Assembly (NCBI RefSeq): GCF_015752205.1
Contig: NZ_JADOVG010000001.1
Span: 310,001-374,000, forward strand
Direction: 5' to 3'
From: Polaromonas sp. CG_9.7
GTDB lineage: Bacteria > Pseudomonadota > Gammaproteobacteria > Burkholderiales > Burkholderiaceae_C
DNA: 64,000 nt
The notes under the pieces were generated by a model. It did not search any database, had not been told where the DNA came from, and saw only the letters and a list, made by a program, of their open reading frames with translations. Positions 27,445 to 36,940 of this stretch are shown here, piece after piece. Each line of letters starts with the position of its first letter. Position 1 is the stretch's first letter. Both the position numbers and the translations under genes were made by a program.

Positions 27445-30414
27445 ATGGCCCATACGCCCACCCACGCTATCCCTGCCTCAAACGCTGCACATGCCTTTGC
27501 CTCCACCTTGCAGAGCTTTGAGACTGCTTCTGGGAAGGCGGGAAAGTTCCACTCCCTGCCGGCTCTGGCTGAACACTACCCCAGCGTCAAGCGTTTGCCG
27601 GTGTCGGTGCGCATCGTGCTGGAGTCGGTGCTGCGCAACTGCGACGGCAAGAAGGTCACGGCCGAGCATGTCGAGCAACTCGCCAATTGGCAGCCACAGG
27701 CCGACAGAAGTGAAGAAATTCCGTTTGTCGTCTCGCGTGTGGTGCTGCAGGACTTTACCGGCGTGCCGCTCCTGGCCGACCTGGCCGCGATGCGCAGTGT
27801 TGCCGTCAAGCTGGGCAAGGACCCGAAAGCCATCGAGCCCCTGGTGCCGGTCGATCTGGTGGTCGACCATTCGATCATGGTCGATTACTTTGGTACCAAG
27901 GACGCCATCGACCTGAACATGAGGCTTGAATTCCAGCGCAACCGCGAACGTTACGAATTCATGAAATGGGGCATGCAGGCGTTTGACACCTTTGGCGTCG
28001 TGCCGCCGGGCTTTGGCATCGTGCACCAGGTCAACCTCGAATTCCTGGCGCGCGGCGTGCACAAGACAAAAGATGACGTGTATTACCCCGACACCCTGGT
28101 TGGCACCGACAGCCACACCACCATGATCAACGGCATTGGCGTGGTCGGCTGGGGCGTGGGCGGCATTGAGGCCGAAGCCGCCATGCTCGGCCAGCCGGTG
28201 TATTTGCTGACGCCCGACGTGGTCGGCATGGAGCTGACCGGCAAGCTGCGCGAGGGCGTGACCGCCACCGACCTGGTGTTGCGCGTGACCGAAACCCTGC
28301 GCCGTGAAAAGGTGGTCGGCAAGTTTGTCGAATTCTTTGGCGAAGGCACGCGCTCTCTGGCCTTGCCTGACCGCGCCACCATTGGCAACATGGCGCCTGA
28401 ATACGGCGCCACCATGGGCTTTTTCCCGGTGGATGAAAAGACCATCGACTACTTCCGGGGTACCGGCCGCACCGAAGAGGAAATCGAAACTTTCGAGGCT
28501 TACTTCAAGGCGCAAGGCCTGTTTGGCGTGGCCGCCGCCGGTGACATCGACTATTCGCAGGTCGTCAAGCTGAACCTCGATGACGTCACGCCCAGCCTGG
28601 CCGGCCCGAAACGGCCGCAGGACCGCATCGAACTGGGCAACGTTGCCAACCAGTTCCGCTCGCTTTACAGCAAGTCGAATGCTGAAAATGGTTTCAACCA
28701 GCCCGCCAGCACGCTCAATACGCGTCACCTGGTGTGCCCCCCCGACACGGAGCGAGCCAAGACGCTTCCGGGTGCGCCACCCACGCCCATGGGTGCCCAG
28801 CGCTCGGTGGTCGAAATGGAGGCTAACCGTCCGACACTGGCGATTGCGCATGGGGACCGCGGCCAGGCATCCAGCAATGACACGCCAGCGGCGCGGGCAG
28901 ACTCAAAAGGCCTGACCGTGGGCAATGGCGACGTGCTGATTGCCGCCATCACCAGCTGCACCAACACGTCCAACCCCAGCGTGCTGCTGGCCGCCGGACT
29001 CTTGGCCAAGAAAGCGGTCGAGGCGGGTCTGCGCGTACAGCCGCATATCAAGACCTCGCTGGCGCCCGGCTCGCGCATCGTGACCGAGTACCTGACTGAA
29101 ACGGGGCTGATGCCTTACCTGGAGCAGCTCGGGTTTGACCTGGTCGGCTACGGTTGCACCACCTGCATCGGCAACTCGGGCGACCTGACGGCCGAGCTGA
29201 ACGAGGCCATCAACGACAGTGACCTGGTCTGCGCTGCCGTGCTGTCAGGCAACCGCAATTTCGAGGCACGCATTCACCCGAACATCAAGGCCAACTTCCT
29301 GGCAAGCCCGCCACTGGTCGTCGCCTACGCGCTGGCCGGATCGGTATTGCGCGACCTGACCACCGAGTCGCTGGGCAAGGGCACGGACGGCAAGGAGGTG
29401 TTCCTGCGCGACGTGTGGCCGTCCAGTGACGAGATTCATGCGCTGATGAAGTTCGCCATGAACGGCGAAGCTTTCCGCGCCAATTACGCCAAGGTCAAGA
29501 CCGAGCCCGGTGAGCTCTGGGCGGGTATTCATGGCGTGACCGGCAACGCCTACACCTGGCCGGACAGCACTTACATTGCAGAGCCACCGTTTTTTAACGA
29601 TTTTGCTATGGAAATGAAAGCGCCTTCCGCAGATGGAGCGGGCGCTACAGGCCAAAACAATGAGTTTTCCGTAAAGGGTGCGCGCATCATGGCGCTGTTT
29701 GGAGACTCGATCACCACCGACCACATTTCGCCAGCCGGCTCGATCAAGGGCAGCTCGCCCGCCGGACAGTGGTTGCAAGCCAACGGCGTGCAAAAGGCCG
29801 ACTTCAACAGCTACGGTTCGCGCCGTGGCAACCACGACGTGATGATGCGCGGCACCTTTGCCAACGTGCGCATCAAGAACTTGATGATTCCGGCCGACAA
29901 GGACGGTTCGCGCGAGGAGGGCGGCGTCACGCTGTTCCACGCAGGGCACGACACGCCGGACAGCGCGATCGAGAAAATGCCGATCTACGATGCCGCCATG
30001 AAGTACATGGCAGAAAACACGCCGACGGTGATTTTTGCCGGCGAGGAATACGGCACCGGCTCGTCACGCGACTGGGCCGCCAAGGGCACGCAGCTGCTGG
30101 GCATCAAGGCGGTGGTGGCGCGCAGTTTCGAGCGCATTCACCGCAGCAACCTGGTCGGCATGGGTGTATTGCCGCTGCAGTTTTTGCCGGGCGAGTCGTG
30201 GGAGTCGCTCAAGCTCGTCGGTTCTGAAACCGTCGAGGTGATTCCGCACCCTGAACTGAAGCCGCAAAGCGAAGCCAAGCTGCGCATCACCCGCGCCGAT
30301 GGCTCGCACCAGGAAGTCACGGTGATCCTGCGCGTTGACACGCCGATCGAGGTGGACTACTACCGCAATGGAGGCATCCTGCCTTACGTCCTGCGGCAGC
30401 TGCTCGCGCAATGA
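27445..30414 (+). CDS. acnA: aconitate hydratase A, enlarged
   Basis: The more stable, IRP1-like aconitase. Domain order is as in Acn[52 protein letters not shown], cluster ligands in [11 protein letters not shown] and [11 protein letters not shown], and the swivelling domain [14 protein letters not shown] with [20 protein letters not shown]. At 989 residues it exceeds the usual ~890. I see an N-terminal extension of about 18 residues and an Ala/Pro-rich insert of roughly 65-70 residues between [10 protein letters not shown] and GLTVGNGD. There is also a shorter insert near residue 725 that comes from a copy of the dispersed repeat. Despite the inserts the frame is intact. Confidence 0.95.
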   Translation: MAHTPTHAIPASNAAHAFASTLQSFETASGKAGKFHSLPALAEHYPSVKRLPVSVRIVLESVLRNCDGKKVTAEHVEQLANWQPQADRSEEIPFVVSRVVLQDFTGVPLLADLAAMRSVAVKLGKDPKAIEPLVPVDLVVDHSIMVDYFGTKDAIDLNMRLEFQRNRERYEFMKWGMQAFDTFGVVPPGFGIVHQVNLEFLARGVHKTKDDVYYPDTLVGTDSHTTMINGIGVVGWGVGGIEAEAAMLGQPVYLLTPDVVGMELTGKLREGVTATDLVLRVTETLRREKVVGKFVEFFGEGTRSLALPDRATIGNMAPEYGATMGFFPVDEKTIDYFRGTGRTEEEIETFEAYFKAQGLFGVAAAGDIDYSQVVKLNLDDVTPSLAGPKRPQDRIELGNVANQFRSLYSKSNAENGFNQPASTLNTRHLVCPPDTERAKTLPGAPPTPMGAQRSVVEMEANRPTLAIAHGDRGQASSNDTPAARADSKGLTVGNGDVLIAAITSCTNTSNPSVLLAAGLLAKKAVEAGLRVQPHIKTSLAPGSRIVTEYLTETGLMPYLEQLGFDLVGYGCTTCIGNSGDLTAELNEAINDSDLVCAAVLSGNRNFEARIHPNIKANFLASPPLVVAYALAGSVLRDLTTESLGKGTDGKEVFLRDVWPSSDEIHALMKFAMNGEAFRANYAKVKTEPGELWAGIHGVTGNAYTWPDSTYIAEPPFFNDFAMEMKAPSADGAGATGQNNEFSVKGARIMALFGDSITTDHISPAGSIKGSSPAGQWLQANGVQKADFNSYGSRRGNHDVMMRGTFANVRIKNLMIPADKDGSREEGGVTLFHAGHDTPDSAIEKMPIYDAAMKYMAENTPTVIFAGEEYGTGSSRDWAAKGTQLLGIKAVVARSFERIHRSNLVGMGVLPLQFLPGESWESLKLVGSETVEVIPHPELKPQSEAKLRITRADGSHQEVTVILRVDTPIEVDYYRNGGILPYVLRQLLAQ
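29601..29656 (+). repeat. dispersed repeat, copy inside acnA
   Basis: GCTAT-GGAAATG-AAAGC, then CTTCCGCAGATGGAGCGG, ending GCGCTACAGGCC. It encodes [18 protein letters not shown] between EPPFFND and the conserved [11 protein letters not shown] segment, a surface linker in aconitase. Confidence 0.65.
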
Positions 30415-30484
30415 AGGTGGGCGCTGATACTTTGCGCAGACACAAGGCTGGTGCTGAAGTCATGACCTGCGCAGCGTGCCGCGC

Positions 30485-31750
30485 ATGACGCGTCAGGCCT
30501 TGATTGCCGGCGGCGGTATTGGCGGGCTGGCAGCGGCATTGGCCGCTTCGCGCGCGGGTTGGGATGTGCGGCTGTACGAGCGCGCTCCGGGCTTCAGCGA
30601 AGTCGGCGCGGGGGTCCAGCTGGGACCGAACGTGGTCAGGCTGCTGCATGGCTGGGGCCTGCAGGACGCACTGGAGCGGGTGGCGGCCTTTCCCCAGCGC
30701 CTTGTGGTGCGTGACGCCCTTTCATGTCAGGAACTGGGCACGATGCCGCTGGGCCAGCGGGCGCTGGAAAAATACGGCGCGCCTTATCTGACGCTTCACC
30801 GCTCCGACCTGCATGCGCTGCTTCTGCAGGCCGTGCAGGCACGGGATCAGGTGTGGCTCAAGCTGAACAGTTCCGTGATGGGTTATGCCGACAGTGGACG
30901 TGATGTCATCCTGCAGATGCAGCCTGCAACGGTGGCCACCCCTGGCCTGCATCCTGTGCAAGCTGCGCCATTGCTGGAAGTTGAAGGCGATGCGCTGATT
31001 GGCGCCGACGGGCTCTGGAGCCGCCTGCGCCAGCAGATGCTGAACGATGCGCCACCGCGTGTCACCGGTCACCTGGCTTACCGCGCCATGCTGTCGCAAG
31101 CCAGGCTGCCTGAGCGGCTGCGCAGCCAGCAGGTCACCGTCTGGCTGGGTCCGCGCCTGCATGTGGTGCATTACCCGGTTCGCAGCGGTGAATGGCTGAA
31201 CTTGGTGGTCATCGTGCAGGGGCAGATTGCGGGCGACCTGCAAAGCTGGGACCACCATGCCAACGGGGCCGACCTGCAGCAAGCCATGGGTCAAACCGCC
31301 AAGCTGTTGCAGGACCTGATTCAGGCAGTGACCGATGGCGGCAACCAGGCCGAACCCAGCTGGCGTCTCTGGCCACTAAGCGACCGTCCCCCCATGACTG
31401 GCGCGTACCAGCAGGCACAAGGCCGCGTGGCCCTGCTAGGCGATGCAGCGCACCCGATGCGGCCCTACCTGGCGCAGGGCGCGGGCATGGCGATTGAAGA
31501 TGCGGCAGAGCTGGGTTCGGTACTGGCTATGGCGCGAGACCCGGCTTTCGACGTGCCGACGGTGCTGCAGCGCTATGCCCTGAACCGCTGGGAGCGCAAT
31601 GCCCGGGTGCAGGCCCGGTCATTGCGCAACGGCCAGATATTCCATGCGCAGGGTCCGCTGCGCTGGGCACGCGATGCTTCAATGAAGCTGCTGGGAGAAA
31701 AGCTGCTCGACATCCCCTGGCTTTACGGTACCGCGCCCAGACTTGAGTAA
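30485..31750 (+). CDS. FAD-dependent aromatic-ring monooxygenase-like protein
   Basis: 421 residues of the p-hydroxybenzoate/salicylate hydroxylase fold: Rossmann motif AGGGIGGLAAALAAS (residues 8-22), a DG-type middle segment with GADGLWSRLRQ, and the GD motif LLGDAAHPMRPYLAQGAGMA binding the FAD ribityl chain. It is most like salicylate or 3-hydroxybenzoate 6-hydroxylases, but the substrate cannot be fixed and no catabolic neighbours are present. The ATG at 30485 is preferred over a GTG three codons upstream. It follows acnA by 70 bases. Confidence 0.82.
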   Translation: MTRQALIAGGGIGGLAAALAASRAGWDVRLYERAPGFSEVGAGVQLGPNVVRLLHGWGLQDALERVAAFPQRLVVRDALSCQELGTMPLGQRALEKYGAPYLTLHRSDLHALLLQAVQARDQVWLKLNSSVMGYADSGRDVILQMQPATVATPGLHPVQAAPLLEVEGDALIGADGLWSRLRQQMLNDAPPRVTGHLAYRAMLSQARLPERLRSQQVTVWLGPRLHVVHYPVRSGEWLNLVVIVQGQIAGDLQSWDHHANGADLQQAMGQTAKLLQDLIQAVTDGGNQAEPSWRLWPLSDRPPMTGAYQQAQGRVALLGDAAHPMRPYLAQGAGMAIEDAAELGSVLAMARDPAFDVPTVLQRYALNRWERNARVQARSLRNGQIFHAQGPLRWARDASMKLLGEKLLDIPWLYGTAPRLE

Positions 31751-31751
31751 G

Positions 31752-31806
31752 TTGCTATTTAAAAAATAGCTGTAAACCAATGTCAGTAAAGCGGTAGAGC
31801 CAATTA
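31752..31806 (+). repeat. dispersed repeat copy after the monooxygenase gene
   Basis: GCTAT-TTAAAAA-ATAGC starting three bases after the stop codon, ending GCGGTAGAGCCAATT. Confidence 0.65.
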
Positions 31807-31842
31807 AGGGTAAAGGTGACAGGGTTGAAAAGAAAACTCTGG

Positions 31843-32448
31843 TCACGACAGCAGCCGGATCAGCGCATCCGGGTGAATGCCCCAGCCCGCCAATCCTGAC
31901 AGTCCCATCAGTACGCCAAAGCCTGTGGGCACCAGCGCCACGAAGTACAACCACCATAAATGGGTCAGCGCCGTCACCGCCAGCAATGAAATCGCAATGG
32001 CCAGCAGCGCATCGGCCAGGTCAAACTGGTCATCCCGGAAGTTGGCGGCGTCGTAGTCCCTCTGGTCTTGCTCGGCCTGAGCCTTCAGCGCATCTTTCTT
32101 TTTGGCCTGATCCGCGGCCAGTTGCGCATACTGCTCGATCGCTTGCTGGTAATTTTCGCGTTCAGAGGCAGGCTGAGACGGCGCTGCGAGCCGCAGTTGA
32201 AGCAACGTTCCCTTGGCAACTTCTTCGCGTATGTTGCGCGCCTGGTAGAAATTCCAGTGGTCAATCTTGTTGGCCTGGGCCTGCTGCATGGATTGGACAA
32301 TGTTGTCGTCCTTGACCTTGCAGATGCCCATGAATGTGGCCAACAGCGCCACCGTGATGGCGACGCACTGGTTCAGCTTGCGGAATTTTGAAAAAGCAGA
32401 TTCATCCGCTTCCTGTGACGAAAGGGTTTCAAGTGGATCGATGGCCAT
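31843..32448 (-). CDS. DUF4337-type membrane protein
   Basis: 201 residues from the ATG at 32448. One hydrophobic helix lies near the N-terminus (CVAITVALLATFMGICKV) and two near the C-terminus (DALLAIAISLLAVTALTHLW and VPTGFGVLMGLSGLAGW). Between them is a Lys/Gln-rich coiled-coil segment including DNIVQSMQQAQANKIDHWNF. This layout matches the DUF4337 family, whose function is unknown. It starts 10 bases after the cytochrome b561 stop, so the two are probably co-transcribed. Confidence 0.8.
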   Translation of the reverse strand: MAIDPLETLSSQEADESAFSKFRKLNQCVAITVALLATFMGICKVKDDNIVQSMQQAQANKIDHWNFYQARNIREEVAKGTLLQLRLAAPSQPASERENYQQAIEQYAQLAADQAKKKDALKAQAEQDQRDYDAANFRDDQFDLADALLAIAISLLAVTALTHLWWLYFVALVPTGFGVLMGLSGLAGWGIHPDALIRLLS

Positions 32449-32458
32449 AGCGCCTGCC

Positions 32459-33016
32459 CTACCGTGAAAACCACATCCGCTGGAAAACGCCGTCTTTGTC
32501 AATCACCAAATGCTTGAGCCCTGCCAGCACATGCAGCGACACCAGCACCACCAGAATCCAGGCAGTCAACGAATGCGCCTCGAAGAACGTTTCTGCCAGG
32601 TCGTGGTTGGCGTCCAACACGCGGGGCAGGGCAGTGCCGAAAAACACGATGCCTTTGTTGCTCAGCAATGACCCGATGATGCCGAAGGTCGGCATGGCGA
32701 TCATGGCGGCGTACAGCAGCCCGTGTGTTGCCCGTGATGCGTTGACCTGCCAGGACGGCACGCTGGCCGGCAAAGGCCGGGGTGGATGACTCAATCGCCA
32801 GACCAGGCGTAAAAGCACCAGCCCGGCAATCACCAGGCCAATGGATTTGTGCAGGTTGAAGAACCAGGCGCTGCCCGGATCGTCTTCAATCTCCAGCATG
32901 TACCAGCCCAGCGCAACCATGCCGATGATCAGGACGGCCAGCGTCCAGTGAAGCAATATGGCAAGGGGTGCATAGGGTTTGCTGCTGATCGCTGGAATAG
33001 AGCTGGGTGCGCGCAT
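32459..33016 (-). CDS. prokaryotic cytochrome b561
   Basis: 185-residue four-helix membrane protein. Heme-ligand histidines fall in the expected places: LLHWTLAVLI (helix 1), NLHKSIGLVIAG (helix 2), RATHGLLYAAMI (helix 3) and LVSLHVLAGLKHLVID (helix 4). Members pass electrons from ubiquinol or periplasmic donors, some to superoxide. It lies upstream of the DUF4337 gene on the same strand. Confidence 0.9.
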   Translation of the reverse strand: MRAPSSIPAISSKPYAPLAILLHWTLAVLIIGMVALGWYMLEIEDDPGSAWFFNLHKSIGLVIAGLVLLRLVWRLSHPPRPLPASVPSWQVNASRATHGLLYAAMIAMPTFGIIGSLLSNKGIVFFGTALPRVLDANHDLAETFFEAHSLTAWILVVLVSLHVLAGLKHLVIDKDGVFQRMWFSR

Positions 33017-33171
33017 CGAGTTTCTTTTTTTGAGTGGTTATCAGGCGCTTGGATGAGTTGATAAAAGCCGATGAAGCTTTCGCCAGATTTGTATGTGGAT
33101 CGTAAAACCGCCGTCTTAAAGGAAGATTAAGCCGCGCGGCTTTGCACGCGTTGCCAATTTTCCGACTTTGT

Positions 33172-35919
33172 CTACTGCCAGCCAAAACGCCGGATGTAAT
33201 AGCGTTTCATCAGCGTTGTCAGCACCGCGTAGCCCAGCAATATCGCCACCAGCCAGCCAAAGTAGGCCATCGGCAGCGCTTCGAGCTTGAAATAGCTGGC
33301 CAGCGGTCCCATCGGCAGAAAAATACCCGCCACCATGATGAGCAGCGTCATGACCAGCAGGGGCCAGGCCGCGCGGCTTTCAATGAACGGGATTTTCGGC
33401 GTGCGGATCATGTGCACGATCAGTGTTTGCGTCAGGAGGCCGACGACAAACCAGCCCGACTGGAACAGCGTCTGGTTGTCGAGTGAATTGGCCTTGAACA
33501 CGTACCACATCACCACAAACGTGGTGATGTCGAAAATCGAGCTGATCGGCCCGAAAAAAATCATGAAACGGCGGATATCGTCGGGGTTCCATTTCAGGGG
33601 CTTGCTGACCAGTTCGGCATCGACGTTGTCAAACGGAATGGCGATTTGCGACACGTCGTACAACAGGTTTTGCACCAGCAGCTGCAGTGGCAGCATCGGC
33701 AAAAATGGCAAAAACACACTCGCGATCAGCACTGAAAACACGTTGCCAAAGTTTGAGCTGGCTGTCATGCGGATGTATTTCAGCATGTTGCTGAAGGTCT
33801 TGCGGCCTTCGATCACGCCTTCTTCGAGCACCATCAGGCTGCGTTCGAGCAGGATGATGTCGGCCGCTTCCTTGGCAATATCGACAGCGGTATCGACCGA
33901 AATGCCGATGTCGGCGGCACGCAGCGCCGGCGCGTCGTTGATGCCGTCGCCCATGAAGCCGACGACGTGGCCGTTGCTGCGCAGGCTGCGCACGATGCGC
34001 TCCTTGTTCAGCGGCGAGAGCTTGGCAAAAATGGTGTGCTGCTCGACCGCTTTGGCCAGTGCCTGATCGTTCATCGTGTCAATTTGCGGACCCAGCACGA
34101 TGCCTTCGACCACCAGGCCAACCTGACGGCAGACTTCGGCCGTCACCAGCTCGTTGTCGCCGGTCAGCACCTTCACGGTAATACCGTTCTCGGCCAGCGC
34201 CTTGAGGGCGGGCGCCGTCGATTCCTTGGGCGGGTCAAGAAAAGCGATGTAGCCAATCAAGGTCAATTCTGACTCGTCAGCCACCGAGTAAGCCACCTGA
34301 TCGGGCGGAATTTCCTTCATGGCGACGGCCACCACACGCAGGCCGTCTTCGTTCAGGTCGCGGGTGACATGGTGCACCCGCGCCAGCATGGCGGCGTCGA
34401 GCCGCACTGTCTGGTCGCCGTCGCGCACATGGGTGCAGGCGGCGACGACTTCTTCCACCGCACCCTTGCAGATCAGCTCATGGTGATGCTCGCGTTCCGA
34501 CACCACCACCGACATGCGGCGGCGCTGGAAATCAAAGGGGATTTCATCGATCTTTTTGTAATTTTCGGTCAGCTGCAGGTCGGTGAGCACCTCGACATGC
34601 TCCAGCACGGCGCGGTCCAGCAGGTTTTTCAGGCCGGTCTGGTAGTAGCTGTTGAGGTAGGCAAACCCCAGCACCTCTTCGGATTCGTGGCCAAACACAT
34701 CGGTGTGGCGGGCCAGCGCAATCTTGTCCTGCGTGAGCGTGCCGGTCTTGTCGGTGCACAGCACATTCATGGCGCCAAAGTTCTGGATGGCATCCAGCCG
34801 CTTGACGATGACTTTTTTGCGCGACAGGATCACCGCGCCTTTGGCCAGTGTTGAAGTGACGATCATGGGCAGCATTTCAGGCGTCAGGCCGACTGCCACC
34901 GACAACGCAAACAAAAACGCTTCGGTCCAGTTGCCCTTGGTAAAGCCGTTGATCAGCAGCACGATGGGCACCATGACAAAGGCGAATCGGATCAGCAGCC
35001 AGCTGACCTTGTTGACGCCGACCTGAAAGGCATTGACTTCGGAAGTGTTGGCGGTGACGCGGGTGGCCAGCGTGCCGAAATAAGTGCTGTTGCCGGTGGT
35101 CAGAATGACCACCGTGGCCGATCCCGACACGACGTTGGTGCCCATGAACACCAGATTGGCCATCTGCAACGCGCTGTCCACTGAACCCTTGGCATCCGGA
35201 AATTTTTCGACCGGCAGCGATTCGCCGGTCATGGCCGACTGGCTGACAAACAGGTCCTTGGCCAGCATCACCCGGCTATCGGCCGGAATCATGTCGCCGG
35301 CCGACAACAGCACGATGTCACCCGGCACCAGTTGCTTGATGTGCAACTCGATCTGGCCGGCGGGCTGCATGCCCGGTACGTTTTCGGGTGGATGGCTTGT
35401 GTCAGCGGCTTGTTCCACACGCCGGATCACGGTCGCGGTGTTGCTGACCAGCTCTTTCAACGCCAGGGCAGCGTGGTTGGAGCGCCTTTCCTGAATGAAG
35501 CGGATCAGTGTCGAGAGCGTCACCATGCTGCCGATCACGATGGCCGCCTTGATGTCTTCTGTGAAATAAGACACGACGGCCAGCACGGTCAGCAACAGGT
35601 TGAACGGGTTTTTGTAGCTCAGCCACAGGTGCAGCCACCAAGGCATGGGCTTTTCGTGTTCCACCTCGTTCGGGCCAACCCGGGCGCGTATGGCGTCGGC
35701 TTCGGCAATGCTCAGGCCTTCCTTGCGGGTATTGAGTTGCGCCAGTATGTCGGGCAGGTCTTGCCGGGCCCTTTGCACCAGTTGCTGGTTCAGCTGGTCA
35801 GGAACGGCAGCGGCACGGCCTTCCCTGGGCAGCGATTCCAGAATGACCCGGCGGCTAAACAGGTGGCGGGTGTGCCGAGATTCGAGAAAGCGGCCAAACA
35901 ATTGATTGAAAAAGATCAT
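33172..35919 (-). CDS. mgtA: magnesium-transporting P-type ATPase
   Basis: 915-residue P-type IIIB ATPase importing Mg2+. Motifs in order: TGESLPVEK actuator loop, phosphorylation site CTDKTGTLTQDK, KGAVEEVVAACTHV nucleotide domain, and the GFMGDGINDAPALRAADIG hinge. Ten membrane segments can be traced, four of them after the hinge. The N-terminus (SIAEADAIRARVGPNEVEHEK) is the family cation-ATPase N-domain. The gene is transcribed alone; a pair of TTAAG direct repeats lies about 75-85 bases upstream. I see no mgtL-like leader peptide. Confidence 0.95.
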   Translation of the reverse strand: MIFFNQLFGRFLESRHTRHLFSRRVILESLPREGRAAAVPDQLNQQLVQRARQDLPDILAQLNTRKEGLSIAEADAIRARVGPNEVEHEKPMPWWLHLWLSYKNPFNLLLTVLAVVSYFTEDIKAAIVIGSMVTLSTLIRFIQERRSNHAALALKELVSNTATVIRRVEQAADTSHPPENVPGMQPAGQIELHIKQLVPGDIVLLSAGDMIPADSRVMLAKDLFVSQSAMTGESLPVEKFPDAKGSVDSALQMANLVFMGTNVVSGSATVVILTTGNSTYFGTLATRVTANTSEVNAFQVGVNKVSWLLIRFAFVMVPIVLLINGFTKGNWTEAFLFALSVAVGLTPEMLPMIVTSTLAKGAVILSRKKVIVKRLDAIQNFGAMNVLCTDKTGTLTQDKIALARHTDVFGHESEEVLGFAYLNSYYQTGLKNLLDRAVLEHVEVLTDLQLTENYKKIDEIPFDFQRRRMSVVVSEREHHHELICKGAVEEVVAACTHVRDGDQTVRLDAAMLARVHHVTRDLNEDGLRVVAVAMKEIPPDQVAYSVADESELTLIGYIAFLDPPKESTAPALKALAENGITVKVLTGDNELVTAEVCRQVGLVVEGIVLGPQIDTMNDQALAKAVEQHTIFAKLSPLNKERIVRSLRSNGHVVGFMGDGINDAPALRAADIGISVDTAVDIAKEAADIILLERSLMVLEEGVIEGRKTFSNMLKYIRMTASSNFGNVFSVLIASVFLPFLPMLPLQLLVQNLLYDVSQIAIPFDNVDAELVSKPLKWNPDDIRRFMIFFGPISSIFDITTFVVMWYVFKANSLDNQTLFQSGWFVVGLLTQTLIVHMIRTPKIPFIESRAAWPLLVMTLLIMVAGIFLPMGPLASYFKLEALPMAYFGWLVAILLGYAVLTTLMKRYYIRRFGWQ

Positions 35920-35989
35920 GGATTTTTTTGTTTTGGCCGGCGTTTTGCCGGATGACCCGCTGGCGTGGCTGGAATCTACACGATTAATG

Positions 35990-36005
35990 TTTAAGAAACC
36001 TTAAG
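35990..36005. promoter_or_regulatory. TTAAG direct repeats upstream of mgtA
   Basis: TTTAAG and CTTAAG are repeated exactly 10 bases apart, with a further TTAA seven bases before. Direct half-sites one helical turn apart are typical of OmpR/PmrA-class response regulators. Which regulator might bind is unknown. Confidence 0.3.
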
Positions 36006-36100
36006 CCTACAAATCCGTGCAGACCGGGCAAGCCGAACGGATCCACGGAGCCAACGGGCTGGCAAGACCTGTCGGGTCGGGTTGTGCCAATCCAATCTAA

Positions 36101-36158
36101 TATGCTATTTAATCTATAGCTATGAACACAATATCTGCTTGCGCAAAAGCCTATTTTT
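36101..36158 (+). repeat. dispersed repeat copy at the 3' end of mtfA
   Basis: GCTAT-TTAATCT-ATAGC, then ATCTGCTTGCGCAAAAGCC; it runs up to and over the mtfA stop codon. Confidence 0.65.
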
Positions 36159-36930
36159 TCTTGAAAAATTGGTCAAACAGTGCGGTCAGGGCAGCAAAGT
36201 CCTGGGTGAAGCGTTCGCTGTTCACGAAGTACGCTTCGCAGGCGACGGCAAAGAATTCCGCCGGTGCGCTGGCGCCATAGGCGTCGAGCCAGGGCGGCGC
36301 CGCGCCAAAGCGCTCGGCCATGGCGACCTGCTCGCAAAAGCGCTCGTAGGCGGCCTGCATCGTGTCGTGCCAGGCGGCGTGGGCCGCGCGCGAGGGCAGG
36401 GGCGGGCAGCCGTCGGCTGCGCCGTCCCGCATGTCGATCTTGTGGATGAACTCGTGGATGACGACGTTGTGGCCGCGCTCGGCCGAATCGCCTGAAGCGG
36501 CCACGTCCTGCCAGCTCAGGGTGACCGGACCGCCCTGCATGGCTTCGCCCAGCAGCGCTTCGCGGTAGTCGTGGACCACGCCGGCGGGGTCGATGGCCTT
36601 GCGCCGCGCCAGCATGGCGCCGGAATGCACGACGATGCCAGCGAAATCGTCATACCAGTCGAGTCCCAGGTGCAGCACCGGCAAACAGGCCTGTGCAGCA
36701 ATGGCCACGGCCATGTCGTCGGTCACTTCCAGGTCGTGTGCGCCGGTGAATTCCTTGTGCAACAGGAACCGTCCCACAAGCAGGCGAAGTGACTGCCGGT
36801 CGGCACCGGGAAGCCGTGCCAGGAAAGGGTAATGCTGCAGCGTGCGTTGCCAGAGTGCTTCGGGAATTTCCTTGGGGCGCGCGCCGGGCAGGCCCAGGGC
36901 GCCTGCCAGACTGTTCAGCCAGTTCAGCAT
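36151..36930 (-). CDS. mtfA: M90-family zinc metallopeptidase MtfA
   Basis: Zinc protein with the HExxH site in NVVIHEFIHKIDMRDG and the downstream glutamate in APAEFFAVACEAYFVNS. In E. coli MtfA binds Mlc, the repressor of the glucose PTS, and has weak aminopeptidase activity; no such partner is visible here. I chose the ATG at 36930 (259 residues); a TTG at 36948 would overlap lpxH. The last codons lie in a dispersed repeat. It follows lpxH by 10 bases. Confidence 0.9.
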   Translation of the reverse strand: MLNWLNSLAGALGLPGARPKEIPEALWQRTLQHYPFLARLPGADRQSLRLLVGRFLLHKEFTGAHDLEVTDDMAVAIAAQACLPVLHLGLDWYDDFAGIVVHSGAMLARRKAIDPAGVVHDYREALLGEAMQGGPVTLSWQDVAASGDSAERGHNVVIHEFIHKIDMRDGAADGCPPLPSRAAHAAWHDTMQAAYERFCEQVAMAERFGAAPPWLDAYGASAPAEFFAVACEAYFVNSERFTQDFAALTALFDQFFKKK

Positions 36931-36940
36931 TGCACTGGTC

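Noticed and set aside
27478-28851. Long antisense open frame opposite acnA (about 450 codons), with similar ones opposite the class I fumarase, fumC, acrB, trpB, the cyclophilin genes and proX
   Set aside because: They mirror the codon structure of well-identified genes in GC-rich DNA, have no recognisable domains (His/Ala/Gly/Arg-rich composition) and no ribosome sites.
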